Positions 10,863 through 24,361 of a DNA stretch of 64,000 bases are shown here, one piece after another. Numbering within the stretch: position 1 is the stretch's first letter; the number at the start of each line of letters is the position of its first letter. This DNA comes from Prunella strophiata (Eukaryota > Chordata > Aves > Passeriformes > Prunellidae): assembly GCA_036583965.1 (NCBI GenBank), contig JAZBQD010000033.1:19801446-19865445 (forward strand). Reading direction: 5' to 3'. The notes below the pieces were generated by a model. That model saw only the letters and a list, made by a program, of their open reading frames with translations, did no database searches and had not been told where the DNA came from. Position numbers and translations under genes: made by a program.

Positions 10863-12614
10863 GCAGTGAGGCTTTGGACTCTGCATCAAACACTCAAGAA
10901 AGCTTCTCTTGCCTGCAACAGCTTGGGTTTAAGTCTGTAGGTTTAGAAATTCAGCTGTTTGCTTAAAAAATAAAAAATGCCCGTGTTACCCATGTCTATT
11001 AAACCCAAACTGGGCTGAGAAGCTTTTCAGATGTAAAGCATTTATTGTGCCTAAGCTGACCCCATTGGCCTTGGCTGATAAAACTTTCTTTCCACGTTTA
11101 CTTGGGATTTTGTGTCCCAGTTCGTGCAGCCCCCTCAGAGGAAGGACACGCAGGGCTGATTTAAAAGGAAAACCCCAGTCCTCCTCCTTTGCCATCCCTC
11201 TCAAGGCACGACCTTCAGCCCTCTCCCCCTCTGCTGGAGCACTGAGCAGGGCTTTTTGTGGGATTTCTCAGCTTGCTGAGCTGCCTCGGGAGCTGCTGCC
11301 TTTGTTCTGCCCATGGATTTCTCCCAGCAGCCTTAGGAAATGCTGATTTTGTCCTATATAAGCAATCCACATGTATCTTTGTAATCTTCCTCAGCACTGA
11401 AAGATTTAGACTGTCTTCAGACATTAAAAGTGCTTTGAGTTGAACATTCCCATCCTAAGTGTGTCAGCTCTCAGTTTGGGCCCATCCAAAGGCAGAGGAA
11501 TGTGCTGCTCTCACAAAGCCTGCAGCCCAGAAGGCCACAGCTCCACTTTATTGTCTGAAATACAAGGCTGAATATGAGGGATTAATTTCTTTTTTTGTTT
11601 TCTCCATTAGTTTTTAGGCATAAGGAAAAACTACCACTAAGAAATAGCTTTTTGATTATCCTGGGGGGTCAGGAACCAGCTGGATTTTCCATCATAATTG
11701 TATTAGCATTGTTAGAAAACTGTTGCTGGCTGGTCTGATATATTTGCAGCTAGTTCTAGATTTTGATTTTGATTGCATTTTAAGTTAGGCTAAAATTAGT
11801 ATTTTTCTGGAGCAAGCATTACAAGAAAGGTCTAGTTTATTATTTAGTAAATTGGAAGCCAATTAACTTTTCTTCCAGCAACAAAACCATTCTTTGAAAC
11901 ATCTTTAAATACATTTTTAAAAAGAAAAAACCCTGCCCTACTGTGACTGGTGGAGCTGGCATTAATAGGGATGATTTTCTGGAGTTCATCTGAAATCCCC
12001 CTGCTCTGCAGACAGAACAGATTTACCTGCTGCAGCTCTGAGCTGCCTCCAGTGCCATCTGTCTCCCTTCCTGACTGGTGACAATGGCACATTGCCCTGC
12101 TCCCCATGCCCAGGGGAGCACTGAGAGCCCCAGAGGTATTCATGTCTGCAGTTACATCCCAATAACCTGCTTGGTGAAGTTCCTTTCAGCATTTTTATTA
12201 AGGGGCCTTCAATCATCCTCCTCCTGTGAGGAAGAAAACCACCGAACCTGCCATGAAATACAATTTTGTTGGGTCTTTTCTTTGCAAAGGGCAACTGTGT
12301 GGGGCAAGGCTCTCAAAAGAGGATTTTAGAGAGAGAATGAGAAGCAGTCATTCACCCTCTCACAGCTATTGAGCTCAAAGTGAGGCTCCTTAAGAAAACA
12401 GATTTTTTTTTTCTTGTAAAGCAGAGTGGAACTTTGCAATGCTCTGTCCCAGAAGGTGCTTGATACTGAGTCCATTCAGATTGCAAAGACAGCCATGGAA
12501 GAAAAATGTACCCAGGCTTGTTAACTTTGAAGGTGCTGCCATGGCTGGGGACTCACTGAACTGCAAGTTCTTGGACACAGGGAAGGATCAGAATATCAAT
12601 AAATTGCAGAACTG
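10863..12614. other. single-copy non-coding DNA
   Basis: No gene or repeat family recognised. Includes AT-rich sequence at 11580-11920. Open frames up to about 102 codons look like chance. Confidence 0.5.
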
Positions 12615-12925
12615 TGCAGTGTAAGTGACCTTGGCCAGCATCTCCTCCAGCCTGGTGCTCACAGTCAGACCAGCCTGGAGCTGGAGCAGTTTGCTCAGGG
12701 CTGTCCAGGGAGATCTTGAAAAGCCCCAGAGCTGAAGGTTTCACAACTGCCCTGGGGCTCTCTTCAAGTGCTTTGTCATCCTCAGAGGGAAAAAAGAACT
12801 TTTTAGTCAGGAATTCCCTGTCCCAGCCTGGCTTCTGCCCCATCCCCATCCTCAGTCACCTCCTCTCAGGTACCCCAAAGCTGCTGCTGCCTCCAGGCCA
12901 AACAGCCTCAATTTCCTTCCTTTCT
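12615..12925 (-). mobile_element. CR1 LINE fragment, antisense, diverged
   Basis: The plus strand follows the reversed order of a CR1 3' region: 'ccagggagatcttgaaaagcc', a decayed 'cacaactgccctggg' part, 'agaactttttagtcagg' in place of the usual 'aagaatttcttcc', 'ctcctctcaggtac', then 'ctccaggccaaacagcctc'. It is more diverged than the copy at 296-607 and lacks the extreme 3' tail. Confidence 0.75.
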
Positions 12926-14477
12926 GTCCCATTCCCTGGGGGGGTGTGTGGCAGGTGGGGTCTGCTGGACAAAACTGGTCTTGCCAAGTGTGAGATCTCC
13001 TCAGGAATTGCTGTTTTATCAAGACTGTTATTCTGAGAGTCCATGTCAGAAACAAAGGTCAAGAACTTTGTGTTTTCATTGCTTTTTTAAAAAAATTTAA
13101 AGTTCTTGCTGGGATTTTTGGTGATTTATTTGATATGTGTGTGTGTGTTTGTTTGTTTGGTGGGATTTTGTTTTGGTTTTTTATTTATTTTTTTTTTTTC
13201 CCTGGTTAGTTGTTTCAATAATAGATGTGAAATAGAGAACTGTTCTGATGTTTTGTGCATGGATTTTCAAATCACCAGGCTGAAGTGTGTCCCCATCCTG
13301 TGGTTCCTGCTAAGGGTGTTCTCTGGTGATCCACAACACAAAGATACAACAAATTGTTTCCTAACCTGCTGTTCTATTTTCAGATATTTGCATGGGAAAG
13401 AGACTAATTGCTTTAGACAAACTGCTGTTCAAGAAGCTTATGGTTAGAATTCATAATAATATTTCTCTGTTTTCTACTCCTATAGAATTGTGCATTTTAT
13501 ATAAGAACTGCTTTGAAAGTGTTCTTATTTTGGATTTCATGACAAGTAGAATAAGCATCACAGTAATATATTCTAATTGTGTTATTAATTATGCCCTAAA
13601 AAAGTTCTGATGTGTACACTAAACTCAAAATTTGGTATGCACTTTAATTCCCAAAATCACTTCTCGTAGTATGTACTGTTGGTAGCTGCTTTCTGTGGAG
13701 GAGAATTGAAATGGGATAAACACACAGGACTGCTTCTGTATTAATTATTCTGGCATAGTACCAGAATTTCTGGCATTGTTTCAAGCAATTTCTGCACATA
13801 AAAGAATAATAACAGAAAGTTCCATGGCTCGACTCTGTACCTGCAGACTTTTCAAGATGCTGCCCTTAGGTTGAACTGCTCAATATCTCAAATTTCAGTT
13901 TGAAACTGGAACGTCTGCTGCAGCTTTCCCATTTCTGGGGATTTAACAACAGAGGCTTGCCAGGAGCTCTCCTAATTGCTTTTGTTGGTCTGGAAGGTCA
14001 TTTAAATGGCTTAAATATGCTTTTAATATGTAAAAGCAAAGAGGGCTGTGCAGCTATGAATAAAAAAGAGATGCAGTAGATGATGTATTAAAGAAAGCTG
14101 GTGTGTGGAGGTTTTTAGGATTATTCTGGTGGATCCCTGCATTCCCAAGGTTGGCAGTTCCCAGCGTGGCTCTGCCCACGAGCCCGCCTGTGGCTGCCAT
14201 CCAGCAGGCTCTGGCATGAGCAGCAGCTGCTGGCCAGCCCAGGGCTGCTGCCAGCAAACAGAGCTGGCAAAGGCCACTCGAGGGGGTTTTGTGTCTACAA
14301 GAGTGTGCTGTGTGCTGCTCTGTGAGCCACAGAGGCTCCTGTGTGCAGGCTGAGTGCTGCTGCCTGTGCCCCCTGAGCTCCCAGCATGGGGCTGCTTTGT
14401 GGAGCTTTTGCAGGAGGACCTGCAGAGGATGGAGAGCTGGTTTTTCATTTGCTCTTAATTCACCAAAATAATCTGCC
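12926..14477. other. single-copy non-coding DNA with simple repeats
   Basis: Contains a GT/T-rich low-complexity tract at about 13133-13200. The rest is AT-rich (13200-14100) followed by a GC-richer block (14140-14420). The 163-codon minus-strand frame at 14054-14545 overlaps the start of a CR1 and has no recognisable domain. Confidence 0.5.
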
Positions 14478-14850
14478 TGGGGACATTTGGGGCTGTTCAG
14501 CCTGGAGAAAAGGAGGCTCAGAGGGGACCTGGTGGCTCTGCACAATTCCCTGAGAGGAGGGGACAGCTGGGGGTGTCAGGTTCTGCTCCCAGCGAACAAG
14601 AGGGTGAGAGGAAATGGCCTCAAATTGTGCCAATGGGAGTTCAGGCTGGATATCAGGAAACATTCCTTCACTGAGAGAGGAATTTTTAACATTGGCACAG
14701 GCTGCCCAGGGCCGTGGTGAAATCCTCATCCCTGGAGGAGCTCAAGAAAGGAGCAGATGTTGCCCTGGTAGACATGGCTTAGTGGGCATGGGGTTTTTTT
14801 GGTCTTGGAGGTCTCTTCCTGCCCTACTAATTCTGTATTAGAAGCCCTAG
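14478..14850 (+). mobile_element. CR1 LINE fragment, sense
   Basis: Sense-strand CR1 3' region: 'ggctgttcagcctggagaa', 'gaggctcagaggggacctgg', 'gagaggaaatggcctcaa', 'caggctggatatcaggaaa', 'cttcactgagagagg', 'caggctgcccagggccgtgg', 'catccctggaggagctcaag', then a decayed 'ggtctcttcctgccc' tail. No coding domain remains. Confidence 0.9.
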
Positions 14851-15937
14851 AGATCCAGCACTGACATCTACATGCTTGGTTTAGAACTAAATTTCTGTTA
14901 AAGTTATACTAAAATTATTATTAAACTGAAGAGTTCTGGTGGAAAAAAATTAATCGTGTTTCAGGTAGTGCTGGGAGTTGTGGTTTGCATGAAGACTTCA
15001 TCCCAATTATAACTTGCATTGTAAAAATGAACAAAATTTGGGGAAGAGCAAAGGGAATCCTCTACCAGAGTAGGAAAACCCAAAAATATTCTAAGAGTTA
15101 CCACTGCCCACAGTTCTGTGCAATTTGGAGCCAAAAGGACGTTAGTGAATTTAAATAATTTTTTAAAAATGTATTTGTGTGTAGGGGAGAAATGCTGGTG
15201 GAAAGAAGCTTTGAGAGTTAAATGCCTTTAGATTTGAGCTGTATTCAGCATGGGCTGTCATTGCCTCCCCAGTCCCCCTGAAGCACAGGATGAGTCCTGT
15301 GGGTGGGTCTGTGGGACTCAGGAGCAGGGAGAGGAGGCAGCCTGGCGTGGTGCTGGGGTGGGATTTGGGGTGGGCTCTCGGGGGGAAGGTGTTTGGATGC
15401 TCCTCTCAAAGCAGAGTGCTGTGGGTTTGTTGTTGCAGCTCTGAGCAGCACGTGCTGAGGCACATGTTGTTTGGATTCTCGTGTTCAGCTGACTCATCTC
15501 AAATCACTCTGGCTGCAGGAGAATGCAGGGACTGAGAGCATACATTGAATATTGGTGCTTTTGAGTGTTTTAGGCAATACAAGTGGGGCTTTTTAAACTT
15601 CCTATTGTCTTAGAACTGTCCAAAAGTTCCTTTCTGAAATCTGCCATAATTCTGCAGATTCAGCTGTGGAGCATCTGTCCCCTGATTTATCAGCAGGTAA
15701 CAGATGAGGAGAATATTCCAGATGCTTTTCCACGAGCAGCTGCTCCAGAGGTTTTCTTGCCCATCACAGAGTTTCTCTATGTGTGTCATGTGTTATTGAA
15801 AGGGCTTTTCCTCTCAGGAAATCCCCTTTGGATATCCCATTGCTCTCTTTCTGTAAGCTGTAACTTCAGGTGCAGCCTTGCAGTGAGCTGTTCTCCTGCT
15901 GCATTCCTCCAGTACTGAAATTCATTCCTCATTGCCC
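14851..15937. other. single-copy non-coding DNA
   Basis: AT-rich to about 15240, then a GC-rich block (15245-15440) without repeats. I see no gene. Confidence 0.5.
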
Positions 15938-16090
15938 ACAGCAGCTGTGGCTGCCCCTGGATCCCTGGAAGTGTCCAAGGCCAGGCTGGAGCCACCTGGG
16001 ACACTGGCAAGTGCCACTGCCCATGGTGGCTCTGGAGGGGCTTTAAGGTCCCTGCCAACCCAAACCATCCTGATGATTCTGTGATTATTC
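15938..16090 (+). mobile_element. CR1 LINE 3' end, sense, short
   Basis: Begins in 'gcagctgtggctgcccctgg', continues with 'tccctggaagtgtccaagg', and ends in 'gggctttaaggtccctgcc' and 'gattctgtgatt'. It is 5'-truncated to about 150 bp, as is usual for CR1. Confidence 0.93.
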
Positions 16091-17691
16091 CACTGAAAAG
16101 TCCTTACTTGAAATTCCTGACTCGATGACCCTACATCAGCAAACAGCACCAAACTCTGTCACTCCATGTTTTAGGAGCTGCTGAACATTTCAGAAAATCC
16201 CTTTGCTGACCTTCCTCTAAGTTTAAAATACATTTTAAAAACAAATACAGCAAATGCATCACTTAGAGGAGTCCCTTGGGGCATGGGAGCCAGGTGACTC
16301 GAGACCTCAGCTGGGATTTCTTTATCTCATCCTCATATTCTCCTGTAAGCCTCTAGTGAATTTACATTTCAGCACTGAATCCATGGAATATCCAGCTGAG
16401 GTTTGGTTTATATTTACCCTGTGGAGAGAGGTGACACTGGTGTCTGTATTAACATATTGACAGATTTATTGACATCAGTTGTCTTCAGTCTTGCCTGTTT
16501 AATTAATAAAATTGATCTGCTGAACATCTAGCTAATAATTCTGGCACAAATACTTCCAGCTAGTCTTGTTACTAAAATGGAATTTCAGCCTCTTATTGTG
16601 GAATCTGCCATGGGTCTGGTTGCCAAAATAATTTAATGATCGTTAATTTGTGGTTTTTGCCTCATCTAAAATGCTTAAGCTGGATTTTATTGCAACAATT
16701 AAGGACAAAATAGTTAAAATGCCTTCACAGAAAATAAATGCAAAGGAATAATCATAAAATCCCAGCTTATTTTAATGTAGAAAAGATGAAACAAATAAAT
16801 TTAATGTCAGTGTGTTATGTAAGACCCATTGAACAGCAGCTGCAGTCAGAGTTTAAAGCTTGGAATAAAATACATGATTAATGTGCACCAAGGATGTAGG
16901 AAACACTTCTGAACTTCTTTGATCCATTTGCAGCCCAAAGTTGACTGCTTTTCTGGCTTAGCTAATTGTTGGGTAAACGACTTTGTCATTCTGGGTTAGG
17001 TCAGAAAAACACATTAGAGGACAAAAACATCTGCAGTGTCAGTGACACGTGGTATCCTGGGCTAGAGACTTCTTCTCTTTCCTCTTTGCAGTGATGAATG
17101 ATTACACTGCCCATTAATTTCCTAATGTTTGTGCAACCTCTTCTGGTGGCAGGTATGGCTCACTTAGAGACCAGACAATGAGCAGGTGTCAATTGCATCC
17201 TGCTCATGAGGGTTTGTTCTACTGCTGGCCCTTTTTTGGTGCTGTACCTGCCTCACCTCCCAGCTGAAAGGTCCATGCAGGAGGATCCATCCTGGATTTT
17301 GCAGCTCCTTTGTCCAGAGGATGAAGGAATGCATCTCAACAAATGCATCTCAACAAATATTTAGTACTTCTGCGATGAATAGGGGAAGAAATCTATATCA
17401 AATTATCTCAAGCAATTAAAAACTTTTCCCAGGCTTGCAGAAGCAGGATTGCTTCCCAAGTCCCATTGCAGTGGGGTTTTTCAGCAGCCAGCTGCCCACT
17501 GGTCTGAGGCCCAAACCCCATCCTGGCTCCTTGTCCACGTTGTTCCCACACTGCTCCAGGGATTCCTGCTGCTGCTGGCACTGCCTGTGTCTGAAAAAGT
17601 CCAGGCCTGGGTTTTTCCTCAATATTTTGTTGTTCACAAACTGCAATTTATAGACTTCTTCTGTATTTGTTCTCTGTTCTTGGCATTTTCA
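16091..17691. other. AT-rich single-copy DNA
   Basis: Contains many homeodomain-like AT motifs (for example 'taatgatcgttaatttg' near 16635) but no coding or RNA gene. A 14-bp tandem duplication, 'tgcatctcaacaaa', occurs at about 17330-17357. Confidence 0.5.
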
Positions 17692-17775
17692 TGGAATCCC
17701 AGACTGGTTTGGGTTGGAAAGGACCTTAAAGCCCATCTTGTTCCACCTCCTGCCATCGCCAGGGAGCCAAATATC
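17692..17775 (-). mobile_element. CR1 LINE 3' tail, antisense, very short
   Basis: The plus strand reads 'tggaatcccagactggtttg', 'ggttggaaaggaccttaaag', 'cccatcttgttccacc'. This is the reversed CR1 end, truncated after about 80 bp. Confidence 0.88.
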
Positions 17776-19247
17776 TTGGAGAAAACAAATCTATGGGATG
17801 CCTTTAAGTTTAGAACTGTTAAGGTATTACCAAGTGAAGGGTCAGGAGTGTACTAAGGGCCTGCAGAATGTGAGGGTTTAATATTTTACCTGAAAATGTG
17901 CCAATTTCTTAACTGAGTGTTCAGATTACTTTAAAGAGGTGATCCTTCCTCCAGAGTGACATGCAGTGCAAAGGAGCTGGAGGAGCTTGGATGACCAGAA
18001 CAGGGCAAAACTGCACAAACCAGAGATGCCAAAAGGGGTCTTGAGAGCTGTCACATAAAGTCTTAACAGAGAATTTTTAAGGTGATCAATTTAATACAAA
18101 GCATTTTAGCATTTTCAGTGGCAAGTTTGTGTTATGGCTGACTGAAGGCTGCAAAATTATTTGAATTTGGGTGGGAAAGACTTTTCTTTTTCAAAGGCTT
18201 CCTTTTAAAAGCAGTTGCTCTGCATGGTGGGAGGAGGTATAAATACTTGTTCAGAGCCTTGTTTTAGCAGAGTTCTTAAGTGTAGCTTAAAAGGAAGTTG
18301 TTACTTGGGGCTCAAGTAGTTTAGCAGGAAGCAAAGGGTGTTTTAATAGTAATGCCAGGGTAGAAGTTGAAAAAGGATTTATTGTGAGTGATAACACAGA
18401 GATTTTTCCACAACTCTGACTGCTGCCAGCATTGTTAAATACTTGCAAGGGATTTTTTTGTGTGTGTGATGAGAGACAGTAAAATTCATTCAGCAGGTAC
18501 TGAAATGATGCTTAGCTGAGGCCTCATTTTGATCAAGGAGCAGGTTTAATAACCACTTCTAGCTATATTAAGGGTAAATGGAAAGCATATAAGATATAAT
18601 AGATAAATGCATTTAGCATCTATATAAAGCTCAGAACATACCGGGATAAAATTATTGCAGAGGAAATTCAACACAAGCAAATGTGTATCAACTCATCAGT
18701 AACAACCAAGCTGAAAATTAGAAGCAGCTTCCAGTGAAAGCTTTGGGGCATCTTGCTAAAATAAACAGTAGGAAAAAAATTATTCAGAGGCTTCAGACAG
18801 AACTACAAACACTCATGAGAAATATTTCAAAATGTGTTGAAAATGAAAATACTGTACTCTGGCCTGAGACATTTCTGGCAGTTCTTCTACAGCTGTTTAC
18901 TTTTGCTTTGAGCTTCAATATTTTATCAGTGCAGCAATAGCCAGGGAATGTTCCATGGAGGGGCACACATGCCTGCAGGGGAGAGAGCACGGGGCTGGAT
19001 CCTTCCCATCACATCCCAGGCATCAGCACCTCTACTGCAGCCCTTGGGGCTCTCACTCGTACTCTGAGACACGTTTTGTGCATTAGAAGTACAAGTGCCC
19101 AGAGAAATGAACAGTTTATCATTACATAATTGGGGCTCAGGGGGCTGGAACCAGCCTTGGTGAGGAGGGTTTGGATCCCTGTGGCAGCCTTGCTCCTCAG
19201 GAGCTGGATGGAGCCTCCACAGGCACAGGATTTCAGGCATGCAGCCA
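17776..19247. other. single-copy non-coding DNA
   Basis: No exon, RNA gene or repeat family recognised. AT-rich between 18240 and 18930. Confidence 0.5.
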
Positions 19248-19355
19248 TGGAATGGTTTGGGCTGCAAGGGACATCAAAGCCCATCCAGTCCCACCCCCTG
19301 CCATGGGCAGGGGCCAGCTTTCACCAGGCCAGGTTGCTCCAAGACACAGCTCAGT
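19248..19355 (-). mobile_element. CR1 LINE 3' tail, antisense, short
   Basis: The plus strand reads 'catggaatggtttgggctgc', 'catcaaagcccatccagtcc', 'ccatgggcagggg', 'ccaggttgctccaag'. This is the reversed CR1 3' end of about 110 bp. Confidence 0.9.
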
Positions 19356-21732
19356 CTCAGGTGGGAGAGTGAATGTGGGGGAGTTTTTAGCCTGTAATGG
19401 AAGTTTTTCCTATAAAAATGGGCTCTCAGGTCCCAAGTTGCTCGTGTGAACACCATGGAGGCCAGCTCTGTGTCCTGTCTGTGTGTCCATACGTGAGGGT
19501 TCAGCTCATCTGCTTCCTAAACCCAAAATAACAATGTCTGGGGGCTGTGTCAGGACCAGACAGGGTGAAGTTTTATTTGGGCATTAGGAAGGAGGAGCTG
19601 AGCATTCATCTTGTGTTTGAGTAGATGGTCTGAGACCTCCTGGGCGGGGCCAGGGCTGTGTCCTTCATCCCCTGTGGTCTCACCCAGAATTTCAACCACA
19701 AACTAGCCTTTGCTCTGGTTTTCTAGAATGAATCAATGGCCAAGCCTCTTAATCCTGCAGAGACCAACATGTTAATAATAATAAAAATGAAAATGCAATA
19801 GCTGGTAACAAATGGCTTTGCTTTTGAGTCTGTCTCAAAACCTTGAAGATAAATTCAGGCCCTCCTTTGAAACAAACGATGTGCTTGATATTGCTCAGAT
19901 GATTGTTTATTCCTCACAGCCATGGAGAGAGCAGGAATCTCAGCAGAGAAAACTGGGTTTTGGGGACAGCTAGTTCTGTGGCTGTGCAGGTCACTGAGGC
20001 TGGCAGGGTGTCAGTGTTCAGAGCACTCAGAACCACTGGGCATTCATTGGGACAGCCTGGCTGTGCTGAGCCCTGTGGAGCTCTTCCCAGGCACTGCAGT
20101 GGGATCAGAGTCCTTGTCTTTAGTACTTGTAGGTTGTGCAGTGGTTAGGATAATGACTTGGGCATTTTATGTCCAGTTCTTTTCACACAGTGACATCAAG
20201 TGAATGTACAAGTGTCTTGCTGAGCTGACTTTGTAGTGCTGGGGAGGACTCAGCCCTGTGTCCCCACTTCTGCCCTACTTACTGCATTTTCTGATAAAGA
20301 AAAGCCTTTTTTCAAAGTTAAAAGCTAAGGCTAAACAGCCTGTGCAGTTCCTAACTCCTCACTTTGTAGTACTCAATCAATTGTGAAACATTTGAGTTCA
20401 TTCTGCTAAGACACAGACGTGGGCAGACTTTATCCCACACTTACTCATCAGCCCAGCTCCCATTGTTCCAGGGGAGAGCTGAGGGAGACTTAGCTTGGCT
20501 AAACCAGTGTTTAACAGAAATCATGCAAATGAGTCTGTTATCTTGAATAAAACCATGGAGTTTAGGTGAGTTTAGAGCCAGATAGTTGTTTCCTCAGTTA
20601 TTTTATCCAGACACATCAAACCAAAACCAAGAGCTGAATTGAAAGTTTGTCCCAAACACAAGCAACAATGCCATGCACTGAAAAGCTTCCTATTATCCTG
20701 TTCTCCTTGAACTGGATTGATTATCACCCAGGGAGCCCTTTGTGAATACCTGGGTAAGTCATTCCTCACTTTTCATTTGACCTGTGCACTGTCAGACATC
20801 TGCAGAAACTGGAATTAACACCAGAACAATGCACCAAGCTGCCAAGCCTGTTTATTCTCCTCCTCACATGCTGCTGGTGACTGAGATACTTGACCTTGCA
20901 GTAGCTTGGAAAGCTGTTTTATGGGATTCTTTATGGAATGGTGTTGTTTCCTTAGCAGGCATTTTTCATTTATGTGATGTACTGGTGGCTTGGATGTGCA
21001 AGTTCAGGACACACAAACACCTTTTGAAATTGTACTTTTCCAGCACTCTGTGTTTGGTATCTGCTAAAAATGAAGCAGTGTTTGAATCATTATAAAGCTT
21101 CCCTTGAAGGCAAGATACCTTTAGGCTGTGCAGCAGAAAAAAACCCCGCTAATCTAAGTCTGGATTTCTCTGAATTACCTTAATTTGTGCAAAAGAGAAT
21201 TCAACTTTCAAAGCTGACAGGTACCTGTGATGATGTCAGTACCTCCCAGGGTAGCATCTCTGTGTTCAGGGTATGGCTGCTCCAATCCAGACCTCCAGTG
21301 TGCCATGGGGACACTTTGCTCTGGAGCCTGACCCGTGCCATGAGCCCCTGTGGAGTGGAGTTCCAGGATCAAGCTCCCAGGGAAGGATTTGGGAACTTCA
21401 CCAACAAAGATATTTGGGGATGGCCACACCAGGCTGGATTCCCTGGAGCTCGTTCTGCTGGGTGAGGCAGCAGCACATCAGGTGGATCTTTATGGAGTTG
21501 GAGTTTTCTTAAGAGGAATCCTGCTGGAGCACCTCTTGGTGCTGGATCCAAGCCCTACAGGCCAGCTATGTGCGGGGAATTTTGGGGCCTTTGCTTCCCC
21601 TCTGGTTTCTTACTGTATTCCACAGCACCAGCACATGCTGATGTGACATGAGGGCTGTGACTGCTCTGAAAATTCTACAAATGATCATCAAATTTACTTT
21701 TGTAAACCAAAGTACACCTCTGCTAGACAGAA
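19356..21732. other. single-copy non-coding DNA
   Basis: No gene recognised. A tRNA A-box-like string (gtgcagtggttaggataat) occurs near 20137, but no B box, acceptor stem or cloverleaf follows. Confidence 0.45.
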
Positions 21733-22075
21733 CCATGGAATCAGGGAGTGCTTTGGGTTGGAAGGGACCTTAAAAATCCCCATGTACCACCCCCTGCCAA
21801 TGGCAGGGACACCTTCCACTGTGCCAGGCTGCTCCAAGGCCTGTCCAGCCTGGCCTTGGGCACTGCCAGGGATCCAGGGGCAGCCACAGCTGCTCTGGGC
21901 ACCCTGTGCCAGGGCCTGCCCACCCTCACAGGGAACAATTCCTGCCCAATATCCCATCCACTCCCTGCTCTCTGGCAGTCTGAAGCCATTCCCCTTTGTC
22001 CTTGTTGCTCCAGGCCCTTTAAAAGAATTCATCTTCCTTGTTGGCTCCTTCAGGTACAGTGAGGCTGCAGGTAAG
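21733..22075 (-). mobile_element. CR1 LINE fragment, 3' end, antisense
   Basis: A close relative of the copy at 296-607 in the same orientation: reversed tail 'gggttggaagggaccttaaa', then 'ggcagggacaccttccactg', 'tgccaggctgctccaagg', 'ggatccaggggcagccac', 'gaacaattcctgcccaat' and 'gaagccattccccttt'. It ends in 'cttcaggtacagtgaggctg'. The 'gtaagt' just after it looks like a splice donor, but no exon is evident. Confidence 0.93.
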
Positions 22076-24361
22076 TAACCCTAATTCATTTGCAAATTGG
22101 TTTGGACCAAAGATCTCCTGCCTCCCCCATTTTTTATTTTTGTTTTTAAAGTTTTGCAGCAGATTTGGCAGTTCCTGCTCCCCTTGAGCCCTGGGAGCTG
22201 TAGTAGGTGCATCAGGAGGATTTGGCTGCCCCCTGTCCCTGGGGCAATGGGGAAATGGGACAACTGGCCATGGAGCTGATCACTTGACCATGGCAAATGA
22301 GCTGCCCTCATCAGTGTGTTCTGGTGTATATTTAACTTAATAATGTGAGCAGATGGTCATTACATTGATTCATGAAGGAAGGGAGGAAGCTTGGCTTGGG
22401 AACGTCGGGGCTGAGTGCTGAGCATCAGAGCTGGGCAGGATGCAGGGGAGGGGAGGCACAAAGCACATTTTTGCTCTCTGTGGGGTCTGCTGGTTTGGTT
22501 TTTAGTTTGGTTTTCTCTTTTACAAAGTACCACCAAATAAAATCAAGTAGAGGTGACTCATCAGGCCTGCAGAAATGATCATTTCCCTGGAGAGGAGGTT
22601 TGTAGAGCTCAAGCAGGATGGTGCTGAAATGTTTGTACCACTGGTGGTGCTAAAAAGGGGGAAGATGGGGAGGCAGTCGCCTGTAGAGTTATGAAACTTC
22701 TCACTCTGCTGTTGCTATTAAAGATTACAGCTCTTCTGCAGGGAAAAGGTAACACTGGACTGATAATTCTTCAGTATTTTTTTTTTTAAAGAAAAACTTT
22801 GTTTAAATCTCTTCCCATTTAGTAGGATTTAACTAGGGATTCAAGCCAGAAGCTAATTGTATAAAATATTCTGTCACTCTCCTCGTTAGCCAAACTGGGA
22901 AGTTCACAAATCCCCAACCTGCAGCAGCTCTCAGGAACAGCTTGATTTGCTTCTTAATTCTGCAGTTTTCACAGGAGAAATGCTGTATACAGAAGAATAT
23001 CCTCTTGAGCAAGAGCTTAATCTCATGTTTAGGTTGCTGTTTCTCCTAGTTGCTGATTAGCTTTGCTGTCTTATCAGTTTATGTCATAGTATGTGACTAT
23101 AAATTGACTTTGCAGTGAGGAGGGAATACGTTCGTCTTCACAGATGCTGCTGTTTCCATGGAGATAAAAGGACCAATGGCCTTTTCTTGGTTTGGACTGT
23201 ACTACAGTGAGCAGGCAGAGATGGTGCATTCGAAAATGCAACATTTGGTGCTTTGATATTTCCGTCTAAATAGCAAATGAGAAAGCATATTGTTCCTTCT
23301 TGGTGATGAAGTTGAATAATAAATACAGCTTTGGGACTTTTTCTGGAAGCAGAAAGCGAGCCCACCAGGAACGTGAGGACAGCGTGGCTGGTTTATGCTT
23401 GCTAAACCTCCTCTCTGGGAAAAACCTTTTGGCTTTGCAAAATATAACCCTGTAGAGCCTTTGGGTTTATCTGATGCAGTGTTTGATGCTGGTTACATCA
23501 CCAGCTTACTTACCCGTGATGTTCCACCGTGGCTGAGCCTGAATGAGCATGCAAAAGCTGTGAATGTGATTCTTTTTTTTTTTTATTATTTTTTTTTTTC
23601 CTTGAGAAAGAGCTTTTCTACCTCAGATTGCGTGAAAGAAAATATAAATACCAAGGCCACCCCCCCTTCAAGGATGGCTTGCAGAAGGTGTTATTTGTGA
23701 GTACCTTTTCCTTCTTCATCTGTCGTCACGTCTCTGATTTCTGAGTTGAGGATTCCAGAAGTGGGAGTAGTGATCAGTTTATTGTTGGGTAGGTTTCTTT
23801 CCACGAACCATTTTTAGGGTGTTACCTTTTTTGGTAGATGAATGCTCTGTGTATTAAATGTGTTTAGTTGATGGATGATGATGATGATTGTGCATATGGG
23901 TATTTAAAAATACAGCATAATAAAGTGAGTAGTCTGTGTTTAGCAGGGAAAAAAAAAAGAGGAAACTCTTCACTTTGCATCCAAGCAGCAATGCAGGGTG
24001 CTAGGAATTCTGTCTGTGATGAGTCAAGGATCTCTCTTCCATTTTGTTGGAATGCTTTGTCATATTAAAGTGCAATCTGTCTTGTCAGTACAGAAATAAA
24101 ATACAAACAGCAGGACGTGCAGTGCAGCCTTGAGCAGTGTCATATCAAGGAGGCAAAATTCCCTGTGGTTTTGTTGTTACCTTTATGCTGATCAAAACAT
24201 GAAGATGCATTCATTGATTATTATTCCCTGGAGCAGTTTCTGGAGGGCTGAGGTCAGACACAGGAACTGATCATCCTGTGGGCTGAGGAGCCCCTGGTGG
24301 GAGCTGAGCCCGTGGCTTGGGGCTCAGGACTCAGGCACTCTGGATGATGATGCTGGTGCTG
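22076..24361. other. single-copy non-coding DNA
   Basis: Contains a T-rich tract at about 23572-23600. No gene, RNA or transposon recognised. The plus-strand frame of 101 codons at 23395-23700 runs through the poly-T and looks like chance. Confidence 0.5.

Noticed and set aside
20130..20185. tRNA-like or SINE-like A-box string
   Set aside because: No B box, no T-arm or acceptor pairing, and no poly-A or CR1-like tail follows. It is probably chance.
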